A stretch of 64,000 bases of DNA, taken from contig ONLL01000025.1 of NCBI GenBank assembly GCA_900318685.1, positions 1 to 64,000 of the forward strand. Reading direction: 5' to 3'. This document shows positions 1-7,536 of the stretch, piece after piece (the stretch's first letter is position 1; the number at the start of each line of letters is the position of its first letter). The notes beneath the pieces were generated by a model. The model had not been told where the DNA came from, did no database searches, and saw only the letters and a list, made by a program, of their open reading frames with translations. This DNA is from an uncultured Prevotellaceae bacterium (GTDB lineage: Bacteria > Bacteroidota > Bacteroidia > Bacteroidales > Bacteroidaceae). The position numbers and the translations under genes are program-made.

Positions 1-149
1 ACGAATGAAAGTCTTTTCTCATCTGTCATTTCTCTTACTTGTCGCATACTGATACACTTTTTGAACTATAAAAGTGTCAACTTATTCAGTACACGTCAGG
101 GCGAGAGGCGCGTCGGCTTCGGAGGAATGCAAAGGCAGCCTCGGGCGTA

Positions 150-1793
150 TTATAACTTCAGCACTACCGACTGGCGGGGGAGCAGATGGAGGGTGACGGG
201 GGCGTCACGAGGCAAGGGTAGCTCAGTGGGGGTGCCGGTGAGGAGGTCGGTGCAGGGGTAGGTGCCCTCGGCGATGGAGAGATAGTCGAAGGCGTGACTG
301 GGGATAGTCAGAGACATCGACACAGGGACATCGTCGAAATTGGCTACGATGAGCAGCATCTGCCTGTCGGCCTTGCGGATGAAGGCATACTGGCGATAGT
401 ACTGCTGGTTGACATACATGAGGTCGAACATCAGGCCCTCTGCTACAGCCTTTTCCTTGCGGGCGATATTCAGCAGGCGCTGATAATAGTCGCTGAGCTT
501 CGTGTCGCGATCGGCCGAGAGACTCCAGTAGTCGAAGATGGTGGTACGGCCATCGCTGCCGCTGAATCCAGCTGCCTCCATTCCCCGTTCGCCCCATTCC
601 TGTCCGTTGTAGAGCATGAAGGGATTCTGCTGGAGCAGAGCGGCTACTACGACTGCAGGCAGGGCCTTTTCGGCCTGACCAACGATGAAATCGCTGGCCA
701 GACGCTGCTCGTCGTGATTCTCGAGGAAGTAGAGCATGTGGTTGCGTATGTCGTCGGTCTGCTGCCAAGCGTATGTGATGGCATCGGTGCCGCATCGATG
801 GCAGAGCACAGCACAGAGTGTGTCGTACATGCCCACCTTGTCGTAGAGATAATCGAAGCCCGAGGCCAGATAGTGACGATACTCAGCAGGATTGTAGACC
901 TCGCCGATGAAGATGATGTCAGGATACTGCTCGCGCACTGCTTTCGTGGCCCAAGCCCAGAAGGCGGCAGGCACCATCTCGGCCATATCGCAACGGAAGC
1001 CGTCGACACCCTTCTCAGCCCAGTAGAGCAGGATGTCGAGCATCTTCTGCCAGGTGGACGGTTGATGGAGGATGGTGGATGGTGGAAGGTGGAAGGAGGA
1101 TGGTGTCTGGCCGGCATAGTAGTCGACGCCATAGTTCAGCTTCACCGTCTCGTACCAGTCGTTCTGTCCTGGTGCATTGTGGAAACAGTCGTTGCCTGTA
1201 GCCTTGGCAGGGGACTCGGTATATGGCTCTTTCTCACCATGATAGAGGTCAAGATAGGGAGAAAAACTTTGACCCGGGCAATAGTAGAAATTATTCTGCA
1301 GGTCAAAGCCGTGATCAGGATTGTCGTCCTCGCCTAAGTCGCGTATTCCAGCGGGCTTGGCAATGCTCTGATATTGGCGGGCCACATGGTTGGGCACGAA
1401 GTCGATGATCATCTTCATGCCGGCACGATGGGTGCGGTTGACCAGCTTCGCAAACTCCTCCATACGATGAGGCACATCGACGGCCAGGTCTGGGTCGACA
1501 TCATAATAGTCGGTAATGGCATAAGGCGACCCTGCCCTACCCTTCACCACTGCCGGATGCTGACGAGGGATGCCGTAACGGGAGTAATCAGTGGTGGTGG
1601 CATGACGGATAATGCCCGTATACCACACATGCGTGAAGCCCTGCTCGCGGATGTGCTTGAGCACAGAAGGCGAGAAGTCGTTCATCTTGCCACATCCATT
1701 CTCCTCGATGGTGCCAAAAGGCTTACGCGTCTGATAGCGATTGCCATACAGACGCGTAAACACTTGGTAGATGATGAGCTTAGAGGATTCCAT
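150..1793 (-). CDS. GH13 alpha-amylase family glycosidase
   Basis: The product is a 547-aa glycoside hydrolase family 13 enzyme, expected to cleave or rearrange alpha-glucans. All four GH13 motifs are visible: DFVPNH near 131-136, GVDGFRCD with nucleophile D269, FIGEVYN with acid/base E298, and ENHD with D361. No signal peptide is seen, so it is probably cytoplasmic and acts on imported maltodextrin or glycogen. The start overlaps the end of fabD by 14 bp, which suggests translational coupling. Residues about 230-248 are a low-complexity insertion rich in Pro, Ser and His, encoded by eight 7-bp repeats. Exact substrate specificity within GH13 cannot be read from the sequence. Confidence 0.93.
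   Translation of the reverse strand: MESSKLIIYQVFTRLYGNRYQTRKPFGTIEENGCGKMNDFSPSVLKHIREQGFTHVWYTGIIRHATTTDYSRYGIPRQHPAVVKGRAGSPYAITDYYDVDPDLAVDVPHRMEEFAKLVNRTHRAGMKMIIDFVPNHVARQYQSIAKPAGIRDLGEDDNPDHGFDLQNNFYYCPGQSFSPYLDLYHGEKEPYTESPAKATGNDCFHNAPGQNDWYETVKLNYGVDYYAGQTPSSFHLPPSTILHQPSTWQKMLDILLYWAEKGVDGFRCDMAEMVPAAFWAWATKAVREQYPDIIFIGEVYNPAEYRHYLASGFDYLYDKVGMYDTLCAVLCHRCGTDAITYAWQQTDDIRNHMLYFLENHDEQRLASDFIVGQAEKALPAVVVAALLQQNPFMLYNGQEWGERGMEAAGFSGSDGRTTIFDYWSLSADRDTKLSDYYQRLLNIARKEKAVAEGLMFDLMYVNQQYYRQYAFIRKADRQMLLIVANFDDVPVSMSLTIPSHAFDYLSIAEGTYPCTDLLTGTPTELPLPRDAPVTLHLLPRQSVVLKL
1053..1108. repeat. Heptamer tandem repeat inside the GH13 gene
   Basis: Eight contiguous 7-bp units of consensus GGTGGAW on the plus strand lie inside the amylase reading frame. 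Because 7 is not a multiple of 3, gain or loss of one unit would shift the frame. Confidence 0.85.
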
Positions 1794-2670
1794 GAACGCT
1801 CACCTCCCGATTGATCTTTGCAATCATGCCCTGCAGCGCCTTGCCCGGGCCACACTCAGTGAAGTCGGTGGCTCCGTCGGCAATCATCGACAGCACGCAC
1901 TGCGTCCAGCGAACAGGGCTGGTGAGCTGAGCAATCAGGTTGGCCTTGATCTCCTCAGGAACGGTATGAGGCTTGCCGTCGACATTCTGATAGACGGGGC
2001 ACTTCGGCGTATGGAACTCTGTCTGCTCGATAGCAGCCTGCAACTCGTCCTTGGCGGGCTGCATCAGGGGCGAATGGAAGGCTCCGCCCACCTTCAGCGG
2101 CAGGGCACGCTTGGCACCTGCGGCCTTCAGCTGCTCGCATGCCTCGCCAATAGCCTCGATATTGCCGCTGATAACCAGCTGGCCAGGATTATTGTAGTTG
2201 GCAGCGACCACTACGCCTTTGTCCATCTTGCTGACCTCAGCGCAGATTTCCTCCACCTTCTCGTCGGCCAGGCCTATGATGGCAGCCATCGTCGAGGGCT
2301 GAGCCTCGCAGGCCTTCTGCATAGCCATAGCACGAGCATAGACCAGACGCAGACCATCCTCGAAGGACAATGCGCCTGCGGCTACCAATGCCGAGAACTC
2401 GCCCAGCGAATGGCCAGCCGTCATCTCAGGCTGGAAGGCGTCTCCCATGCAGACAGCAGAAATCACGCTGTGCAGGAACACGGCAGGCTGGGTCACCTTC
2501 GTCTGCTTCAGATCGTCGTCGGTGCCTTCAAACATGATGTCGGTGATGCGATATCCCAGGATGTCATTAGCCTGCTCAAACAATTGCTTTGCTGTCTCGT
2601 TCTGGTCGTAGAGGTCCTTGCCCATTCCTACGAACTGTGCTCCCTGACCGGGAAATACGAATGCTTTCAT
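1780..2670 (-). CDS. fabD: Malonyl-CoA:ACP transacylase FabD
   Basis: FabD moves malonyl from CoA to acyl carrier protein for fatty acid elongation in the cytoplasm. The 296-aa length is normal for the family. The N-terminal FPGQGAQ motif, the nucleophile elbow GHSLGE with S88, and the active-site His in GGAFHS (H199) are all present. It is the first gene of a leftward pair with the GH13 amylase. A TACCTTTG -7 box at 2706-2713 lies about 36 bp upstream of the start, back to back with the pyrB promoter. Confidence 0.97.
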   Translation of the reverse strand: MKAFVFPGQGAQFVGMGKDLYDQNETAKQLFEQANDILGYRITDIMFEGTDDDLKQTKVTQPAVFLHSVISAVCMGDAFQPEMTAGHSLGEFSALVAAGALSFEDGLRLVYARAMAMQKACEAQPSTMAAIIGLADEKVEEICAEVSKMDKGVVVAANYNNPGQLVISGNIEAIGEACEQLKAAGAKRALPLKVGGAFHSPLMQPAKDELQAAIEQTEFHTPKCPVYQNVDGKPHTVPEEIKANLIAQLTSPVRWTQCVLSMIADGATDFTECGPGKALQGMIAKINREVSVHGIL

Positions 2671-2705
2671 TTCTGTTATTTATGATAATATGAATTTTGC
2701 GGGTG

Positions 2706-2713
2706 CAAAGGTA
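2706..2713 (-). promoter_or_regulatory. Bacteroidetes -7 box for fabD
   Basis: CAAAGGTA on the plus strand reads TACCTTTG on the minus strand, matching TAnnTTTG. It faces away from the pyrB box at 2759-2766. Confidence 0.75.
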
Positions 2714-2758
2714 CGAAAAAAATATCAATTTCCTCATCCTTAATTCATAATTATTTCG

Positions 2759-2766
2759 TACCTTTG
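2759..2766 (+). promoter_or_regulatory. Bacteroidetes -7 box for pyrB
   Basis: TACCTTTG sits 22 bp before the pyrB start and is the likely promoter for the long rightward gene train. Confidence 0.75.
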
Positions 2767-2787
2767 CAACCGAAATAACATAAATCA

Positions 2788-3741
2788 ATGATGGACAAGC
2801 ACAATTTTGTAACCATTGCCGACCTGACCCGCGAAAAGATTCTCTACATGATAGAGATGGCCAGCGAGTTTGAGAAGCATCCCAACCGCGAGCTGCTCAA
2901 GGGCCGCGTCGTGGCAACTCTATTCTTTGAACCCAGCACGCGCACTCGTCTGAGCTTCGAAACTGCAGCCAACAGGCTCGGAGCTCGCGTCATAGGCTTT
3001 GCCGACCCGAAGGTGACCAGCGGCACAAAGGGCGAGACACTAAAGGACACCATCCTCATGGTGGCCAACTATGCTGATGTCATCGTCATGCGCCATTTCA
3101 TCGAGGGTGCAGCACAGTATGCCTCGGAGGTGAGCCCTGTACCCATCGTCAATGCCGGCGACGGTGCGCACCAGCATCCCTCACAGTGCATGCTCGACCT
3201 CTACAGCATTTACAAGACACAAGGTACGCTCGACAACCTCAACATCTACATGGTGGGCGACCTCAAGTACGGACGCACCGTCCACTCGCTATTGATGGCC
3301 ATGCGCCACTTCAACCCCACCTTCCATTTTGTCGCGCCCAGGGAGCTGGCCATGCCGAAGGAATACAAGATATACTGCGACGAGCACGGCATCAAGTATC
3401 AGGAACATACAGCCTTCAACGAGAAGATTATACAGGACGCCGACATTATTTATATGACGCGCGTGCAGAAAGAGCGCTTCTCGGACCTCATGGAGTATGA
3501 GCGGGTGAAGAACGTATACATCCTCAACAACTCCTTGCTCGGCTCATGCAAGCCGAACATGAAGATACTGCATCCGCTGCCCAGAGTGAACGAGATAGCA
3601 TACGAGGTCGACGACAACCCGCATGCCTATTACATCCAGCAGGCCGGCAACGGACTGTTTGCACGCGAGGCCATCTTCTGCGATGTCCTTGGCATCTCGC
3701 TTGATGAAGTAAAAAACGACAAAACAATCATAGGGGACTAA
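2788..3741 (+). CDS. pyrB: Aspartate carbamoyltransferase catalytic subunit
   Basis: PyrB condenses carbamoyl phosphate with aspartate, the committed step of pyrimidine synthesis. The carbamoyl-phosphate site FEPSTRTR (STRTR about 50-54) and the HPSQ motif are present, and 317 aa is normal length. pyrI follows after 5 bp, so a regulated PyrBI holoenzyme is expected. Two adjacent ATG codons (2788, 2791) are both usable starts. The promoter lies just upstream, and transcription may continue into the downstream Srf-like module. Confidence 0.97.
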   Translation: MMDKHNFVTIADLTREKILYMIEMASEFEKHPNRELLKGRVVATLFFEPSTRTRLSFETAANRLGARVIGFADPKVTSGTKGETLKDTILMVANYADVIVMRHFIEGAAQYASEVSPVPIVNAGDGAHQHPSQCMLDLYSIYKTQGTLDNLNIYMVGDLKYGRTVHSLLMAMRHFNPTFHFVAPRELAMPKEYKIYCDEHGIKYQEHTAFNEKIIQDADIIYMTRVQKERFSDLMEYERVKNVYILNNSLLGSCKPNMKILHPLPRVNEIAYEVDDNPHAYYIQQAGNGLFAREAIFCDVLGISLDEVKNDKTIIGD

Positions 3742-3746
3742 GAACA

Positions 3747-4193
3747 ATGAACAAGAAAGAACGACTCGTGGCAGCCATTGAACAGGGCACTGTCATCGAT
3801 CACATACCAGCCAACAAGACATACCAGGTAGCCAGTCTACTCGGATTGTTCAGTATCAGCACGCCCGTCACCATCGGTATCAACTACCCCTCGATGAAAG
3901 TAGGCAACAAGGGCATCATCAAGGTGTCGGACAAATTCTTCACCGACGACGAGATATCGCGACTCTCGGTCGTGGCGCCCAATGTCATCCTCAACATCAT
4001 CCGCGACTACGAGGTGGTGGAGAAGAAGACTGTGGAGACACCTTCGGAGATTCGCGGCATCGTGAAATGCAACAATCCCGTCTGCGTGACCAACAACGAG
4101 CCCATGCCCACTCACTTTCACGTCGAGGGCAACATACTCACCTGCCACTATTGCGAGAAGGAGCAGGACATCAGCAAGGTGGAGCTGGTGTAG
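3747..4193 (+). CDS. pyrI: Aspartate carbamoyltransferase regulatory subunit
   Basis: PyrI is the allosteric, zinc-binding partner of PyrB that senses nucleotide levels. The 148-aa protein has the four zinc-ligand cysteines as C108-x4-C113 and C133-x2-C136, and the N-terminal nucleotide-binding domain is complete. It lies 5 bp after pyrB. The next gene starts 81 bp downstream, or 15 bp if an earlier start is used, with no obvious terminator between. Confidence 0.96.
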   Translation: MNKKERLVAAIEQGTVIDHIPANKTYQVASLLGLFSISTPVTIGINYPSMKVGNKGIIKVSDKFFTDDEISRLSVVAPNVILNIIRDYEVVEKKTVETPSEIRGIVKCNNPVCVTNNEPMPTHFHVEGNILTCHYCEKEQDISKVELV

Positions 4194-4274
4194 AGAAATG
4201 CCGACGAGGTGTGCATTTCTGAAAGAGAAGCAAAAGGTAAACAACATATCACTAACCCCAATACCCCACGAGCG

Positions 4275-7200
4275 ATGGAACACCTGATAGCGAACAGTGG
4301 AATACAGTTTATAACAACAGAGAAAGAATTCAACCCCTCCGACCAGTTTGTCTTCAACAACGGGCGGACGCTGAAGTATGCCTTCTGCGAGAGCGTCGAT
4401 CCTCTGGCAAAAGTACACCTCTTCGACCTGCTTTGCTATCATAGCGAGGAGGGCGTCTACATACCCCTGAACGAGCTGCGCTACGCCGAGAAGACGGAGC
4501 TGCTGCCCAACGGACACGAGGAGCTGGACGAGAGCGGCCTGCAGCGAGTGAAGAAAGGTCAGCCGGCGAGCGACTTCACCAATTTTCACGACGGTGACGA
4601 AGAGCTGCAGACAGTGACCTCGCTGATGGGACTGCGCATGAAGTCACGACAAGACGGCTCTATCCGTCCTGCCTTCGAACTGCTGCTGGGCAAATGGCTG
4701 CCCATGCCGATGTTTGAGCGCGGCATCGACGGCATCACCAGCGGTGACCCGTTCACCTGGTGCCGCGTGAAGATAGAATGCATGGGCGAAGGCAGCAGGA
4801 AGGGATGTCAGCGCTACCGCTTCCTGTGGGCATTCGACACGACGCTGGGCGACAACGACCCGCTGGCCGAGCAGAGCAACATCATTGAATTTGGCGAAGG
4901 CGAAGGGTCGCTGGATCACTATAAGCGTCCTTATTTCTACGAAGACGAAGGCGACGAGAAGGAGTTCTGTCTGTGCAACCGTGCCGACCAGATGATGGAC
5001 TTCATGTCGACGAGTCCCTATTTCCCAGCCTTCTCCGATTATGTATCGTCGCTGCTGGGACAGCTGGACCGCAACGAGTCGATGCGTTACGTGGGCTACT
5101 ATATCTATCTGGTGAACTTTATCCGTCTGATGGGTCTCGCCCCAGAGGTGACGCTGCACAACAACATGCGTCGGCAGGTAGATGTGGACCTTGTGCTTGA
5201 CATCGGTAATTCTCGCACCTGCGGCGTGCTCTTCGAGGAAGGCGACTTCACCAAGGCGATGATGCTGGAGCTGAGAGACATGAGCGATCCTTCGAAGTCG
5301 TACGAGAAGTCGTTCGACATGCGTCTGGCCTTCCGCAAGGCTGACTTCGGCAACGACATCGTGCTCGACCACGACGCCTTCGAATGGCGCTCGCTGGTTC
5401 GCATCGGCGACGAGGCACGGCGACTGGTCTACCGCTCGATGGAGGAAGAGGGACTGAGCGAGCGCACCACCAACTACTCCAGTCCGAAGCGCTACCTTTG
5501 GGACACACGTCCTTTCGACGGGCACTGGGAGTTCCTGAACACGGTGGACGACCCGTACAACATCCGTCTGTCGGACAATATCTTTGTAGCCGGGCTGAGC
5601 GACCTCTTCGATCATAACGGCAACTACATAGGCCCTGGAGGCCACGACGACAATCCTGACGGCACCAACTACTCGCGTGCATCGCTGATGACGTTTGTGC
5701 TGATAGAAATCTTCCAACAGGCACAGGCACAGATCAACAGCATCAAGTTCCGTACAAAGCACGGCAACATGGACTGCCGCCGCCAGCTGCGCAACGTGAT
5801 TCTGACCTGTCCCACGGCTATGCCCGTGAAGGAGCAAGTGAAGCTGCGCCAGTGTGCCGAAGAGGCCATCATGGCCCTCGGACAGTGCACGCCGGCATTC
5901 GGTTCGCCCATAGTGATTCCCTCGTCAGCATCACTGCGGAATAAGGACAGCAACGATGCCGACTCACAGTCAGCTGGTAGCCGACGGATGTGGAGCTTCG
6001 ACGAGGCATCATGCTGTCAGCTGGTGTATCTCTATGCCGAGATTGCTCAGCGCTATAGCGGCGAAATACATAAGTTCTTCGAACTGAAGGGACATGTGCG
6101 CCCTGAAGAAAAGGAAGAGGGATATGAGGGCAACTCGCTGACCATAGGATCGATAGACATCGGTGCTGGCACCACCGACATCATGATATGCTCGTACCAG
6201 TGCAAAGGACAGGGACGCAGCATGCTCACCCCTATCCCACTCTACTGGGACAGCTTCTATCTGGCTGGCGACGAGATCCTGCGCAACATCATCCAGAACC
6301 TTGTGATAGAGGGCAGGGAGTCGGGACAGCGCGATCAGGGCAACATATTCAGTGCCCTGCACGCACGTCTGCGCGACATGACCGACGAGGAACTGCAGCA
6401 GCTGCCCTGCCTGAAGGGCAACCCGGTGTATCAGGGCAAGATGTACGACATCATCAATGAGATCAACGACGAACGGAAAGCCGGGCTGCTGAAGGCTTTC
6501 GCCCAGAACCTGCTGCGCGACTTCTTCGGATACGACAGCGCGATGATGGGCCATCACGACCGCCGTTGTCGTGTGGACTTCAACACGCAGGTGTCGCAGC
6601 CCATCGCTCAGATGTTCCTGGAGCTTTTGCGGCTGAAGCGTCCCACGCGTGTGTATTCATATAAGGAGATATTCACCACACTCGAGCCCGCCGACTATCT
6701 GATAGAATACTTCGAGCGCCACTTCGGATTCAGTTTCAAAGAACTGTCCTGGCGTTTCGACCCGCAAGAGGTGGCTGCCATTGTGAAGAACACGCTGGAG
6801 CCGCTGATGCGTCAGCTGTCGGTGGTGCTCTATGCCCACCACTGCGACGTGCTCATCCTAGCAGGACGTCCCTCGTCGCTGGATCCTATCACTGAGCTCT
6901 TCATCAAATACATCCCCATTACCCCCGACCGCCTGATACGGCTCAACGAATATCGTGTGGGCACGTGGTATCCTTTCTCCGACGGACAAGGCTACTTCTA
7001 CGACCAGAAGTCGGTGGTGGCCGTTGGAGGCATGGTTGGTCATCTGGCTGCTAGCCAGGGGTTCAACGGCCTGAGCATCGATTTCAGCAGGATGATCAGC
7101 AAGATGAAGTCGACGGCCATCTACCTGGGCGACTACAACTCACGCCGCCAGCAGGTGCCCACGAGCTACCTTACCCCGACGAAGAGCACGGCAACGGTGC

Positions 7201-7484
7201 AGTTCGTGGTGTTCCCGTCGTTCATCGGCTGCAAGCAGCTCGACACACCACTATACCAAGCACGACCGCTCTATGCCATCTACAACCGTGCAGGCAATCA
7301 TGCCCTGCGCATCACCTTCTCACGCAACTACTACGAGAGCCGCGAGGACCTGCAGATAGAGGAAGTCATGGACGAGCAGGGCAACACCCTGCCCAAGTCG
7401 ACCATCGACCTGGTGCTGCAGTCAATCACTGACGACGGCAAGTACTGGCTCGACAAGGGCGAGTTTGAACTCTCCGTGAAGTAG
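4275..7484 (+). CDS. SrfB-family protein, actin/Hsp70-like ATPase fold
   Basis: This large protein (1069 aa) resembles the family annotated as virulence factor SrfB. Three motifs of the actin/Hsp70 ATPase fold are recognisable: a phosphate-1 loop DIGNSRTCG near 309, a phosphate-2 loop DIGAGTTDIM near 628, and an adenosine-type motif ILAGRPSS near 863. No signal peptide or membrane span is seen. It heads an eight-gene module and is followed by the SrfC-like gene, the partner order known for SrfB and SrfC. The ATG at 4275 was chosen; an in-frame ATG at 4209 would add 22 residues. Family assignment comes from motif recognition. The cellular role is not established and the virulence label should not be taken literally. 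Confidence 0.85.
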   Translation: MEHLIANSGIQFITTEKEFNPSDQFVFNNGRTLKYAFCESVDPLAKVHLFDLLCYHSEEGVYIPLNELRYAEKTELLPNGHEELDESGLQRVKKGQPASDFTNFHDGDEELQTVTSLMGLRMKSRQDGSIRPAFELLLGKWLPMPMFERGIDGITSGDPFTWCRVKIECMGEGSRKGCQRYRFLWAFDTTLGDNDPLAEQSNIIEFGEGEGSLDHYKRPYFYEDEGDEKEFCLCNRADQMMDFMSTSPYFPAFSDYVSSLLGQLDRNESMRYVGYYIYLVNFIRLMGLAPEVTLHNNMRRQVDVDLVLDIGNSRTCGVLFEEGDFTKAMMLELRDMSDPSKSYEKSFDMRLAFRKADFGNDIVLDHDAFEWRSLVRIGDEARRLVYRSMEEEGLSERTTNYSSPKRYLWDTRPFDGHWEFLNTVDDPYNIRLSDNIFVAGLSDLFDHNGNYIGPGGHDDNPDGTNYSRASLMTFVLIEIFQQAQAQINSIKFRTKHGNMDCRRQLRNVILTCPTAMPVKEQVKLRQCAEEAIMALGQCTPAFGSPIVIPSSASLRNKDSNDADSQSAGSRRMWSFDEASCCQLVYLYAEIAQRYSGEIHKFFELKGHVRPEEKEEGYEGNSLTIGSIDIGAGTTDIMICSYQCKGQGRSMLTPIPLYWDSFYLAGDEILRNIIQNLVIEGRESGQRDQGNIFSALHARLRDMTDEELQQLPCLKGNPVYQGKMYDIINEINDERKAGLLKAFAQNLLRDFFGYDSAMMGHHDRRCRVDFNTQVSQPIAQMFLELLRLKRPTRVYSYKEIFTTLEPADYLIEYFERHFGFSFKELSWRFDPQEVAAIVKNTLEPLMRQLSVVLYAHHCDVLILAGRPSSLDPITELFIKYIPITPDRLIRLNEYRVGTWYPFSDGQGYFYDQKSVVAVGGMVGHLAASQGFNGLSIDFSRMISKMKSTAIYLGDYNSRRQQVPTSYLTPTKSTATVQFVVFPSFIGCKQLDTPLYQARPLYAIYNRAGNHALRITFSRNYYESREDLQIEEVMDEQGNTLPKSTIDLVLQSITDDGKYWLDKGEFELSVK

Positions 7485-7486
7485 AT

Positions 7487-7528
7487 TTGAGAGTTGAGAA
7501 TTGAGATTTGAGAATTGAGAATTGAATT
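7487..7528. repeat. Heptamer tandem repeat between srfB-like and srfC-like genes
   Basis: Six 7-bp units of consensus TTGAGAN fill most of the 52-bp gap between two module genes. The base composition is clearly poorer in GC than the flanking genes. Confidence 0.85.
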
Positions 7529-7536
7529 AGTTTCCC

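Noticed and set aside
54..77. ACACTTTT/AAAAGTGT hairpin downstream of the GH13 gene
   Set aside because: It lacks a T-tract in the direction of transcription, so it is not called as a terminator.
294..1337. Plus-strand open frame of 347 codons opposite the GH13 gene
   Set aside because: It is antisense to a protein with all GH13 motifs and encodes no recognisable domain.
1771..2685. Plus-strand open frame of 304 codons opposite fabD
   Set aside because: Mirror frame of a clear FabD gene; no domain, no promoter.
4644..5837. Minus-strand open frame of 397 codons within the srfB-like gene
   Set aside because: A GC-rich shadow frame full of His, Val and Arg; the sense frame has ATPase motifs.
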